Source: a virus. Taken from it: a stretch of 45,089 nt of DNA. A program made the translations under genes and the position numbers. This document shows, in pieces, positions 28,956-38,233 of the stretch. The notes under the pieces are model-generated. The model saw only the letters and a list, made by a program, of their open reading frames with translations, had not been told where the DNA came from and made no database searches. The stretch lies in IMG/VR virus record IMGVR_UViG_3300025687_000008, positions 1 through 45,089 of that record; one strand, written 5' to 3'. Within the stretch, counting starts at the first letter, position 1; each line of letters begins with the position of its first letter.

Positions 28956-31900
28956 GTGGCTTACAGAGCCGATATTGAAATCGCAGTACGCGGCGCTCAA
29001 GAACTCAAGCGTCTTCAAAACCAAATTAAAACTACAGGAGATGCAATAGATTCGCTTAACTCAGGTTTTGCGGGTGTCGCTAATTTATTACCTAAAAGTT
29101 TAAACAACTTAAAAAGCGTTGTCGCAGAAGCAGCAACTAACTTCAATAAAGTTGTTTTAGGTACCGAAGAAGCGGTAACGGCCGCTAAAGACTACGTTAA
29201 GGCTACGAGAGAATTAAACGCCGGTCTACAGGAACGCCTGCGGCTTATCCGCAATATCGAAGCCGCCGAAACAGCCGCGCAGCGTCAAATAATTCCAACA
29301 ACTAATGCCGGCTACGGGCAGCAGATGCCTGCTTTACCTCCTGCATTTGTACGCAGTAGAGAAATTCAACAAAGTTGGACAACATTTTTTAATGAGGCAG
29401 CTGACCTTGCTACAGAACTCAATACCTCTACAGCGGCTAAAGCACTAAACCTAAAGCAGAGCTGGAATACTTTTTTTACAGATGCTGCAGAACTTGCTAC
29501 AGAGTTAAAAACTTCTACAGCAGCTAGAGCACTAAACCTAAAGCAGAGCTGGAATACTTTTTTTACAGATGCTGCAGAACTTGCTACAGAGTTAAAAACT
29601 TCTACAGCAGCTAGAGCACTAAACCTAAAGCAGAGCTGGTCCGCAGCACTAAACGAATTAGAAGACATTGCGCTCACTTTACGGGCGCAAGCCGCAAATG
29701 CTGCTAGCCGGGCACGTTTACGTCAAGCAGAAACACTGTCTGCGTATCAGCAGGCTACTCGGCCTCAACCTGAAAATTTGGGCTATGGCGGTACTGCCCT
29801 AGCGTTACGTCCAGCTGGATTTACCGATCAAGACGTACGCATTAAAAACTTATTAGACGATCAAGCCAAAGGCATTCGTATAAACGCAGAGCTAGAAAGA
29901 CGTTTAAGTGTTATTCAAAATAATGCCGATTTGGCAGCCATACAAAAAGAACTTAGTGCTGAATTAGACGCTATTGAGCTTATTGCAGCAAAACGTAAAC
30001 GAGAGGGTGATGCGTGGTGGGCGGAACAAGAGAGGCGTTTAAAGGCGCAACCAGAAATAACCACAGGCACGACTGCTGGCGCAGGACTTAGAGGAAGGGC
30101 TGGCGGTGCAATTAGCAGTGCGCTAATTGGCGGTGGTTTCCCGTTACTTTTTGGACAAGGACCGGCCGCAGCCGCCGGCGGTGCTCTTGGCGGTCTAGCC
30201 GGGGGGTTACTTGGCGGAGGATTTGGTTTTGCACTGTCCATCGCCGGTACAGCGATAGGCGACTTTATCGCACAAACAGACAAACTTAGCGTTAGTTTGT
30301 CGGGGCTTAACGCTACGCTGTTCTCTACAAGTTCTGCTTTTATAACTACAGCTGGTGATATTAGTGAGTTAGCTAAAAATCTGCGGATAACTAAAGATGA
30401 AGCTATAGAGTTAATATCCACTTTTAGTCAATTTAATACAGGTACTGCACGTGAAGCATTAGCAAGAGGTTTTGGCGCTGTTGGTGGTGCACAAACCTTT
30501 GAAGCGATCGCCAAAGCAGGTATCGGAGAAAAAGAAGCTTTAGACGCTATTTTTAGTCTTCGCAAACAAATAGGCAATGAAGCGGCAGAACAACTGGCAC
30601 TTCAGTTACGAGCAGTAGGAGCAACAGAGACACAAGCCGCACTACTGAAAATTGTCAGTGAGCGGAACATTGACATTCTTGTCGCCCAAAGTAAAACAGT
30701 CCAGTTTGCAGATAGGTTACTTAGTACATGGGAAAATATCGTAGCTGCGGTAGCAAGTTCTGTTTCGTTAGCTGCACGTTTTATCCAAAAAATGCAAGAG
30801 GGCAGTTTAATTAAACTACCGTTTTTAGACCGCATCGAAAAGGTTTTGGGCAGGGTAGTCGGACGAACCCCAGAACAAATCGCAGGCCAACGCGGCGCAG
30901 CATTAGAACAGCAGTTACGCAAAGATTTAAACGATATTCGTGCTGCTTTGCGGCAAGAAACAAGCGCCCAAGCTACTCAAGCAGCTATTGGCGAGTCTCT
31001 AAGACCACAGAGAAAAGGCAAGTCTGCCGCCGAACGTGAGGCCGAACGACTTGCAGAAAAGATAGCAAAACAAAAAGACGAAGCCCTTAAAGCTTTGGCC
31101 GTTGAAACAGGTAGGTTGCAAGTGGCCGAAACTGCCGATCCTCTGCAACAAAAAATTACCCAAGCTATAGTAAAACAGTTTGATATACAAAGACAGTACG
31201 CGGCTAAAATTAAAGAATCTCTAAGTGCAGAAGCAACCCTAAACTATCAACTAGCCGAACGCAAAGCCCTACAAGCAAACGCGCTAGCCTTAGAGGCAGA
31301 GCTAAACGCAGAAGTAGATAAAGTTACTGATTCGCTTTCTAGGTTAGTCGCAGAAGCTGCTAACCGACTGGAGCTTGAGAACAGATACCAAGAATTACTG
31401 GATCAAGGGATCAATCCTGAACTAGCAAAAGAATTTGCGCAACTCGAACTTACCGCAGAAAAACAGCGTGAAACGCTTACATTGCGTCTTGCAGAACTTG
31501 AGGCTGCGCGAAGTAAATTATCTGCTGAATCTGAAGTCGCTAAAGCCCTAGAAAGACAAATTTCTAGTATTAAGGAAATACTTGCTTTACAAGGTAAGTC
31601 GGTGGACAAAGCTAAGCAAGATACCGAAGAACAACAAAAGAAAGATAAGGATAGAAAGGATAAAATCCAACAGGCAAAAGACCAAGCAGAACTTGTTGAA
31701 CAGCAGATTGCGGCCATAGGCTCCAGTCTTGGTGATGTATTGACGGGAGCATTAGATAATGTAATTAACAAAACAAAAGATTGGAACCAATTTTTAAGTG
31801 ATGCGCTGATGTCTATAGGTAAAGTTCTTATGATGGCAGGTCTAAATATGCTCGCAGGTACAGACGGAGAAGGTGTGTTGTCATTTCTTGGTTTTGGAAG

Positions 31901-32255
31901 CGGTTTTCGTAAGCGAGCTGCTGGCGGTCCTGTTACCGGGGGTTCCCCGTATTTGGTTGGTGAACGCGGTCCCGAGTTATTTGTACCTGGCACCGGCGGT
32001 AGTGTCGTTCCAGCCAACGACCTTCGTGCTGCAATGGGCGCTGCACCGGGTAGCTCCGGTGGTTCCCCCGTGCTTAACATGAGCTTTGAATCCACCAACA
32101 TTGGCGGTGTGGAGTACGTCAGCCGCGATCAACTGGAGCAGGCAATGGCAGCCACTCGTCGTCAAGCTGCCAATGATGGCGCCAAACGCGGTATGTCCAT
32201 GACCTTGGATCGCCTGCAGCAATCCCCACAAACCCGTAGGAGGGTTGGCATCTAA
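28956..32255 (+). CDS. Tail tape measure protein
   Basis: 1099 residues, GTG start. Largely helical: N-terminal coiled coils, a 29-residue tandem repeat (residues about 137-223), a Gly/Ala-rich hydrophobic segment (residues about 380-435, including FGFALSIAGTAIGDFI), long Lys/Glu/Gln coiled coils (residues about 690-920), and a C-terminal domain with GGPVTGGSPYLVGERGPELF, a signature of many tape measures. It sets tail length and probably aids DNA passage. Codons are AT-rich until about 31910 and then return to the GC-rich style of neighbouring genes, suggesting a mosaic joint. Confidence 0.93.
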   Translation: MAYRADIEIAVRGAQELKRLQNQIKTTGDAIDSLNSGFAGVANLLPKSLNNLKSVVAEAATNFNKVVLGTEEAVTAAKDYVKATRELNAGLQERLRLIRNIEAAETAAQRQIIPTTNAGYGQQMPALPPAFVRSREIQQSWTTFFNEAADLATELNTSTAAKALNLKQSWNTFFTDAAELATELKTSTAARALNLKQSWNTFFTDAAELATELKTSTAARALNLKQSWSAALNELEDIALTLRAQAANAASRARLRQAETLSAYQQATRPQPENLGYGGTALALRPAGFTDQDVRIKNLLDDQAKGIRINAELERRLSVIQNNADLAAIQKELSAELDAIELIAAKRKREGDAWWAEQERRLKAQPEITTGTTAGAGLRGRAGGAISSALIGGGFPLLFGQGPAAAAGGALGGLAGGLLGGGFGFALSIAGTAIGDFIAQTDKLSVSLSGLNATLFSTSSAFITTAGDISELAKNLRITKDEAIELISTFSQFNTGTAREALARGFGAVGGAQTFEAIAKAGIGEKEALDAIFSLRKQIGNEAAEQLALQLRAVGATETQAALLKIVSERNIDILVAQSKTVQFADRLLSTWENIVAAVASSVSLAARFIQKMQEGSLIKLPFLDRIEKVLGRVVGRTPEQIAGQRGAALEQQLRKDLNDIRAALRQETSAQATQAAIGESLRPQRKGKSAAEREAERLAEKIAKQKDEALKALAVETGRLQVAETADPLQQKITQAIVKQFDIQRQYAAKIKESLSAEATLNYQLAERKALQANALALEAELNAEVDKVTDSLSRLVAEAANRLELENRYQELLDQGINPELAKEFAQLELTAEKQRETLTLRLAELEAARSKLSAESEVAKALERQISSIKEILALQGKSVDKAKQDTEEQQKKDKDRKDKIQQAKDQAELVEQQIAAIGSSLGDVLTGALDNVINKTKDWNQFLSDALMSIGKVLMMAGLNMLAGTDGEGVLSFLGFGSGFRKRAAGGPVTGGSPYLVGERGPELFVPGTGGSVVPANDLRAAMGAAPGSSGGSPVLNMSFESTNIGGVEYVSRDQLEQAMAATRRQAANDGAKRGMSMTLDRLQQSPQTRRRVGI
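29451..29624 (+). repeat. 87-bp perfect tandem duplication in the tape measure gene
   Basis: Two adjacent identical 87-base copies (29451-29537 and 29538-29624), each coding 29 residues starting LKQSWNTFFTDAAELATELK. A third, diverged copy precedes them (from about 29364) and a partial one follows. Frame is kept, so each copy only changes tail length. Confidence 0.95.
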
Positions 32256-32638
32256 TGGCTACGTTCCCAGCACTAAAGCCAACCTCCCGCAATTTCAAAC
32301 CCGGCGATTTCCCATCCAAAACGTACCGGGCTCTTTCGGGTGCCATCGTCAAACGCAGCTTCGGCAACCGTGCCACCGGCTACGAACTGGAACTGGAATT
32401 TGCAAATATCAGCAGTAGTGTTCTGGATCAAATCTTGGATCACTACCTAGGACAAAAAGGTACGCTGACAAGTTTCGCGCTACCTACATCACTTTTTTCT
32501 GGATATAGCACTGCAGTAGGCAATGCTATCCGCATACCGTCTGGTATTGAATGGTTTTACGCTGCCGCACCAGATGTACAAAGCGTCATCAAGGGGCTTA
32601 GTACAGTACGCATCCGCTTTATTGGAGAGCTTGCATAA
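32255..32638 (+). CDS. Minor tail protein (distal tail, gpM-like position)
   Basis: 127 residues, TAATG overlap with the tape measure gene. It has FPALKPTSRNFKPGDFPSKT and GYELELEFANISSSVLDQIL, a pattern I recall from cyanophage minor tail proteins placed directly after the tape measure. Beta-rich. Probably the start of the tail tip. Confidence 0.65.
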   Translation: MATFPALKPTSRNFKPGDFPSKTYRALSGAIVKRSFGNRATGYELELEFANISSSVLDQILDHYLGQKGTLTSFALPTSLFSGYSTAVGNAIRIPSGIEWFYAAAPDVQSVIKGLSTVRIRFIGELA

Positions 32639-33105
32639 TGGCTGCTGTAATTCGAGTCGCCCAATTTTTCTTTCTAGTAGACAAAAACGACAACCGTTAC
32701 GCATTTCAAAACTATTTTGTAAACAGCAACAAAAAGATCGGCCGCAGGTCGTACACGTTTGCGCCCTTTCGTGCTGAAGGCACTGTCTCGAACTTAACCG
32801 GAGACAACGCCTTGTTACAGGTGCTTTTTCCGGCGGAAGATTTTTCAATCGCACTAGCCGAACAGGCAGACGGCAACCGGCTTACGCGCTTAACGCTGAC
32901 GACACAGTGGCTAAATGCGAATGAAGAGGTAGTGCGTTCCTACGAAGAGCGCTATGTAGGCATTGGAGCCGGTATCTCAGATACCACGCTGGAACTACGC
33001 TTCCGCTCAGCTATGGATAGCGTTGGCGCCAGATTTCCCGGTCAGACCATGACCCGTCGCAATGTTGGCCCACTGCCGACTAGCTCGCAGATTTCGCTCC
33101 AGTGA
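32638..33105 (+). CDS. Minor tail protein (gpL-like position)
   Basis: 155 residues, TAATG overlap. Beta-rich, with VSNLTGDNALLQVLFPAEDF and LTRLTLTTQWLNANEEVV. No Cys, so the iron-sulphur cluster of lambda gpL is absent. The call is by order between the gpM-like and NlpC-like genes. Confidence 0.6.
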   Translation: MAAVIRVAQFFFLVDKNDNRYAFQNYFVNSNKKIGRRSYTFAPFRAEGTVSNLTGDNALLQVLFPAEDFSIALAEQADGNRLTRLTLTTQWLNANEEVVRSYEERYVGIGAGISDTTLELRFRSAMDSVGARFPGQTMTRRNVGPLPTSSQISLQ

Positions 33106-33491
33106 TTGACACCAACGAGTTCATCGGATTGACCCGAGCCTGGGGCGCATTACCCGGAGACGGAAGCGGTCAGATCGACTGTTGCGCCCTTGCCGCTGAA
33201 ATGCACAAGCGGCTTGGCTACTGGGATTACGGACCAGAACTGCGTCAAATTTTTGCCGAGTATGACGATGACACTCTGCCGCCCAAGTTCATCGCCAAGT
33301 GGCTGCTAAAAAACGGAACACGCCTCCAAGAGCCAGAGCCTCATGCCGTGGTGCTGTTACCTAGTCCGGGGGTTGGCGCACTCGGTACAGTATTGGAAGA
33401 TAACACTGTTCTGTTTATCGGTCCAGGCGGTAAGGTTATCCGCGCCGCACTACCGACAGACGACGGCTGGTACTTCAGGCTGAACAAATGA
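33102..33491 (+). CDS. NlpC/P60-like tail tip protein (gpK-like), possibly inactive
   Basis: 129 residues, GTG in GTGA overlap. GQIDCCALAAEMHKRLG fits the DCxxL nucleophile region of NlpC/P60 peptidases (Cys28 or Cys29). Where the catalytic His would be expected the sequence reads ALGTVLEDNTVLFIGPGGKV, with no His; the only late His is in PEPHAVVLL. It may be a structural relic rather than an active peptidase. Family members help tail tips open the wall. Confidence 0.6.
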   Translation: MIDTNEFIGLTRAWGALPGDGSGQIDCCALAAEMHKRLGYWDYGPELRQIFAEYDDDTLPPKFIAKWLLKNGTRLQEPEPHAVVLLPSPGVGALGTVLEDNTVLFIGPGGKVIRAALPTDDGWYFRLNK

Positions 33492-36400
33492 CCCGCAAGC
33501 TACTGCCGTATGAGCACCAACTGATTGATGCACTGGGCATCACCAAGGAAGAGTATTTAGATTTTGTTGCCAAAACACCTGTTTACGAAGACCCCAAAGA
33601 GGGAACTGGTTTTGATATTCGCAATGACGCGGGAACAGTAGCGATTGTTTTAACCATTGTCGGAATTTTGTTTCAGGTGGCGGCGGCATTGCTCGCTCCA
33701 CGTCCAGAACTTCCTGATACAAAAGGCGCAGCTCGCAGTCGTGATCAGCGATTTGCACCACGCTTCGGTTTTAACGGCGTACAAGAACTTGCAAACTACG
33801 GCGATCCTATCCCGCTGGTTTATACAAACACCGCCGACAATAGCCAAGGTGGCGTGCGCGTTAATACCGCTCTTCTTTGGAGCGCAGTGCTCAGTTTTGG
33901 CGGCAACCAGTTTATGCAGCTCATGCTGGCGATTGGTGCTGGACGCATTGAACAAATCGACATTGAACGCACAGCACTAGGACAACTGCCGCTGCGTGAT
34001 TTTGTAGAAAGCAACATCTGGGCGTATTGGTCGCCTAACGGCAATACACACTACAACCAGCTTGCTAATGGCAACGACTTCAAGGATCCAACCCGCTCTG
34101 GATCTGTCAAGCGTCCAACTGCCCGTCTAAACACACTCGCTGGAACCACTGACGAGTTTGGTTTTAGTCAAGCCTATGCACCAACGACAAGCGTAGCCTG
34201 TGGTGTTACTGCTGTAATTCCAATCAATGTAGACACGCTACGCCTCAACCAAAACGGTAGGAGAAGGCAAAATAGCGTGGATACAAATCTATCTGGAGCC
34301 GGTAATTTTTGGCGTAGTGACGGTTCGCGTCCATTGGTGCCGGTTGGAACTGAATTTACCCTCAAAATTCCACGCGCTCGTGGAGAATCAGACTTGCCTG
34401 GCGACCAAGAAACAGCTAAGGCTCGACGCGGGGAGGCGTCTGCCATCTTTTCGGGAGCACGTTTTAAGATTGGCTCAGTAATTCTTCGAGTCGTAAGTAT
34501 TTCTGGGTCCGAGATAGACGACGCTCCAATGTTTGCGGTATTGCAATGCGAGCGAAAAGGTAAATTTCCTAGTATCCGCTATGACGTGCGCCACTGGTTA
34601 GATGTATCCGCAAGTATAAGCAATCAACAAGCAGAAATAAATAACAACAATGCTGAAATAGTCGCTCTCAACAGCGATAAGAGAATTCTTGAATCTGTCG
34701 CCACGTCAAATGCTTACGTTTTTGGGTATATCTATCAAGGCAATTTTAGTGATGTTATCAATAGGTATGAGCGTTTTCAGCAAGGTAGTACCTTTGGTAA
34801 AGGTGACGCAAAACGCGCAATTAGCTATATTGACGAGCGCGTCGCAACACTTGAAAATCAGAACAGTGCGCTAGCGGATAAAATTAACCGCGTCCAAACA
34901 TTAGGCGTGTACGAGCGTCAGGCTTTTTACTTGAAAGCCATGGCTCATATTGAAGAAGCAAACTATGCGTCTACAACATCGTGCCACGCGCTAGATATAG
35001 CACTAAAAATCAAGGCTTTTCGACGCCTTAGCGGAAGGTCCGAAGTGTATGGAGCGGATCAAATTGAGTACGACTATCGCAGTTCGCAGAATGGCTATCA
35101 ACCCCGAACAGTAATGTTCCGCCTGTACTGGCGTTTTGCTGGTGCTTCAAACTATACCGACACTCCATACATATTTTGCGTGCGCGGAACAAATGAGCAG
35201 GATATTTTTACTTACCTAAAGCTGATCCATGCTAATGCGGCGTTTACTCGCCCGGAGGAAGCACGCTTTTGGGAAATCAAACTTGAACCTGTCCTAGAGC
35301 CCAAATCCGAACCAGGCGTCACTCGTTACTGCTACTTAAACCCCAACGGCACTGTCCGCCGCGTCAATGCAGGCGACAAAGAAGTTTTTATTCAATTCAA
35401 CGGCAACATTTATAATTTTACCGATAAACTGCCCATCAATAAAACAGCTGATGACATCAAAGAGTGGGATCTGTTTAACTACGATGTAACCTCCCAAAGC
35501 CAATTCTCTTTTGAGCAAGGGCCTGAAATAACAATTACAGCAGTGAATGAGCAGTTGCTGCAGAGCTGGACCACCTATGGCCCATCCTTGTATAACGGTA
35601 TTAGCACCTTAGGTCTCCACGTTTTTGCTTCTACAACCACCGAGAGTCTTCGCAGCGTTAGCGCCTGGGTGACTAAAGGCAAAGAAGTTCGGCGGTTGTC
35701 GCTGAACCCAGATTCATACAACAGCACTTCTGAGATCAGTGCTTTAGTTAATAGCCGTCCTGATGGATCCTCCAGTTATGCGTCCGACATTTTCTTAGAT
35801 ACTGTTTTGGATCCCGAAAACGGCATCGGTCAGTACGCCGATATTCATTCTGTAGATGTGCCGCAGTTAGCCACGACAAAACGGTTTTGTCGTAAGAACA
35901 AGCTGTATATGGACGGCGTTATTGCCGACCAACGTAGCTGGCGCGAGTTCTGGGCGCAAACCGCACCGTTCAGTTTGCTGGAGTTTGCCAAGATTGGTGG
36001 CTGTGACACGCTTGTGCCTGGCGTCCCCTATGACAGATCTACTGGCGCTATAGATCCGATGCTTGCAATTAGTGCCTTATTTACATCGGGGAATATCCTT
36101 GAAGACTCATACAAAGAAGAATTTATTGATTACGGCGCCAGTGTTCAAGACACTATCGTTACCGCTGTTTTTCGTGACACAACCAAGAACGATATTTTCC
36201 CGATCAATTCCAGCGTGGAAGTGCGGCTGAAAGACACAGATGCCGATGAAGCCATACTGGAAACCCTTGATGTATCGCAGTTTGTAACACGGCGAGAACA
36301 GGCAATTTTGCTAGCCAAATTTTTGTGTCTCAGTAAAAGGTATATTCGTCGTGCCATTGAATTTAGAACATTCCCCACAGACAGCCCTGTATTCCCTGGC

Positions 36401-36802
36401 GCTTACATTTATGTGGAAATAGGCATGAATCAGTGGAACAATATCTACAGCGGGCGGATCGAAGCTGGCGGAGCCCTTAATGCACCGCTCCCCAAACAGG
36501 TGCCGAATGGTACTTATACAGTCTTTGTGTATCGCGGCGGTCAAGGTACTAAGCAGTTCAGTAACGTCACTGTTTCTGGTGGTGTTGCTCCGGCCTTGAA
36601 AAGCTACGAAGATGCCCTGTTTGTACTGGGGCGGTCGGTCAAAAACAAACGTGTCTTTCGCGTTACTGAAGTCAGCATGGACGAAGAGGGCGAGACCACC
36701 ATCAAGGCTGTGGAACACCCCACTGATTCGGACGGACGCTCCCTGATCGCTAAGCGTTTGATTGGATCTGACGAGTTTTACGTCGATGGACGACTCGGCT
36801 AG
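33488..36802 (+). CDS. Tail tip attachment protein (gpJ-like)
   Basis: 1104 residues, ATGA overlap with the NlpC-like gene. Residues about 52-70 are hydrophobic (VAIVLTIVGILFQVAAALLA), as often seen where an I-like segment is fused to J-like proteins. Then comes a phage tail-hub region with NYGDPIPLVYTNTADNSQGG; the middle (residues about 375-480) holds a coiled coil; the last third contains a baseplate-hub fold and a C-terminal VFRVTEVSMDEEGETTIKAV strand typical of the J central domain. It should form the hub that carries the fibres and contacts the receptor. Confidence 0.85.
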   Translation: MTRKLLPYEHQLIDALGITKEEYLDFVAKTPVYEDPKEGTGFDIRNDAGTVAIVLTIVGILFQVAAALLAPRPELPDTKGAARSRDQRFAPRFGFNGVQELANYGDPIPLVYTNTADNSQGGVRVNTALLWSAVLSFGGNQFMQLMLAIGAGRIEQIDIERTALGQLPLRDFVESNIWAYWSPNGNTHYNQLANGNDFKDPTRSGSVKRPTARLNTLAGTTDEFGFSQAYAPTTSVACGVTAVIPINVDTLRLNQNGRRRQNSVDTNLSGAGNFWRSDGSRPLVPVGTEFTLKIPRARGESDLPGDQETAKARRGEASAIFSGARFKIGSVILRVVSISGSEIDDAPMFAVLQCERKGKFPSIRYDVRHWLDVSASISNQQAEINNNNAEIVALNSDKRILESVATSNAYVFGYIYQGNFSDVINRYERFQQGSTFGKGDAKRAISYIDERVATLENQNSALADKINRVQTLGVYERQAFYLKAMAHIEEANYASTTSCHALDIALKIKAFRRLSGRSEVYGADQIEYDYRSSQNGYQPRTVMFRLYWRFAGASNYTDTPYIFCVRGTNEQDIFTYLKLIHANAAFTRPEEARFWEIKLEPVLEPKSEPGVTRYCYLNPNGTVRRVNAGDKEVFIQFNGNIYNFTDKLPINKTADDIKEWDLFNYDVTSQSQFSFEQGPEITITAVNEQLLQSWTTYGPSLYNGISTLGLHVFASTTTESLRSVSAWVTKGKEVRRLSLNPDSYNSTSEISALVNSRPDGSSSYASDIFLDTVLDPENGIGQYADIHSVDVPQLATTKRFCRKNKLYMDGVIADQRSWREFWAQTAPFSLLEFAKIGGCDTLVPGVPYDRSTGAIDPMLAISALFTSGNILEDSYKEEFIDYGASVQDTIVTAVFRDTTKNDIFPINSSVEVRLKDTDADEAILETLDVSQFVTRREQAILLAKFLCLSKRYIRRAIEFRTFPTDSPVFPGAYIYVEIGMNQWNNIYSGRIEAGGALNAPLPKQVPNGTYTVFVYRGGQGTKQFSNVTVSGGVAPALKSYEDALFVLGRSVKNKRVFRVTEVSMDEEGETTIKAVEHPTDSDGRSLIAKRLIGSDEFYVDGRLG

Positions 36803-36831
36803 ACTTTTGCTAAACGCTTACAGGCTGTGAT

Positions 36832-37329
36832 ATGGGTTTCTACACCGGACGCACAGGCGCTCTTTATTTAAGAAGCTCGGATACCAGTGGCGGCGTAACA
36901 CCACTGGCCCAAGACAAGGCATTGAAGTTGCGCGATTGGTCGCTTGAAACCAACCTTGAGTTGCTGGAAATCACGACCGTTGATACCGCCGTTAAGAGCT
37001 ATACCCCCGGCGCTGTTAGCGCCACCGGCAGCGCCACTGTTTTGTACTACAGACGTGAAGGCACCACTTCAACCGAGCCCGGTGTGCAGTTTGATCAGTT
37101 TTTGAACAAAGTAATGAAAACCAGTACGGCTGGCGTAACGGAAGATGATCGAGTTACGATTGTGCTGCGTGCTGGCACACAACCCGGATCTGGAGTCGAT
37201 ATTAAAGATGATATTGCTTTCAACGCTTACCTTACAAACGCATCAATTTCCGTAAGCACTGGAGAGCTTACATCCGTGTCGCTGCAGTTCACTGTTGATG
37301 GTCCGTTCAGGGAATTGATTGACGCATGA
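36832..37329 (+). CDS. Tail tube-like protein, second copy (165 aa)
   Basis: Starts MGFYTGRTGALYLRSSDTSG. KLRDWSLETNLELLEITTVD, the SYTPG segment, ATVLYY and NASISVSTGELTSVSLQFTV follow the same order as the core of the main tail tube protein (WTFEITRTEID, SYVAG, TVYF, TSASLTI). A tube-like protein after the J-like gene may form part of the tip or a tail extension. Confidence 0.65.
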   Translation: MGFYTGRTGALYLRSSDTSGGVTPLAQDKALKLRDWSLETNLELLEITTVDTAVKSYTPGAVSATGSATVLYYRREGTTSTEPGVQFDQFLNKVMKTSTAGVTEDDRVTIVLRAGTQPGSGVDIKDDIAFNAYLTNASISVSTGELTSVSLQFTVDGPFRELIDA

Positions 37330-38198
37330 CGTATTTTTTAGGGCATTACGGCAAAGTCAAGCTGAAGCGCAAAAGCACACTGGCGTTTCGCACTGAGGTG
37401 TCGCCCGCAGATGTCAATACGACGCTTAATCGTTTTAGTTTTGACGGTTCGATTGAAAACCTGCTAACTGGCGATCAGCTTCGCATCGTCACTGACGACC
37501 CACGGGGACTGGATTTCCTTCCTACGTCCACATGGCCTGATGGGGGTGGTGCAACATTGAATGAAGTAGTTGCCTATTCAAATATCAACGAGATTGGCGG
37601 CATCCGGTTGTTCGAGTATTTTTCAGAAGCTGTTAATAACGACCGCACAAGGGAGTACCCGCTTGAGTCTTTTGCTGGCAACCCAATCCCAGTAGACGTA
37701 AGTGTTTATGGCAGCGTGGAGCGTGTACTGGGTGATGTAGCTGGCTTCACTTTTAACACTGATCGTGAGGCGTTGGACACAACAACGATGTCCGACCGTT
37801 TCAAAAGAATGTACTCTGCCGGACTAATTAGTGGTTCCGGTTCTATTGACTGTCTCTTTAATACCCAAAACAGCGGACTGACAGAAAATTCTCTGCTGAT
37901 GCTGCAGCTAATCAACCGCACCGAAATAGGTAGCGAGTTTAGCTGCTTTCTTCAGTTAGTTGAAAGCGGTAACTATCCCGGCACACAAGATGTGTATTAC
38001 GAGTTTGACGCGATGGTAACTCGCACTGGCGTGGAGGTACAACCGGATCAAGTCATCAACTGCGCGATTGACTTTGTTACCACTGGCGAAATTAGACTGC
38101 TGATCGGTGAACCGTCCGGCTACGTCCTTAAGGAAGACGACGACCGTATACAGTTGAATCAGAGCCTTGACTTCCTGCTAACGGAACTGACGGACTAA
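37326..38198 (+). CDS. Tail protein with a tube-like C-terminal domain (290 aa)
   Basis: ATGA overlap with the previous gene. The N-terminal 130 residues form an extra beta-rich domain (LTGDQLRIVTDDPRGLDFLP). From about residue 135 the sequence again follows the tube pattern: FTFNTDREALDTTTM, SGSGSIDCLFN and VNCAIDFVTTGE-like strands near the end. I read it as a third tube-fold relative. Exact role unknown. Confidence 0.6.
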   Translation: MTYFLGHYGKVKLKRKSTLAFRTEVSPADVNTTLNRFSFDGSIENLLTGDQLRIVTDDPRGLDFLPTSTWPDGGGATLNEVVAYSNINEIGGIRLFEYFSEAVNNDRTREYPLESFAGNPIPVDVSVYGSVERVLGDVAGFTFNTDREALDTTTMSDRFKRMYSAGLISGSGSIDCLFNTQNSGLTENSLLMLQLINRTEIGSEFSCFLQLVESGNYPGTQDVYYEFDAMVTRTGVEVQPDQVINCAIDFVTTGEIRLLIGEPSGYVLKEDDDRIQLNQSLDFLLTELTD

Positions 38199-38233
38199 AC
38201 TGCTAGAAGACTCGCCGTTCCTGGAGCTGACGT

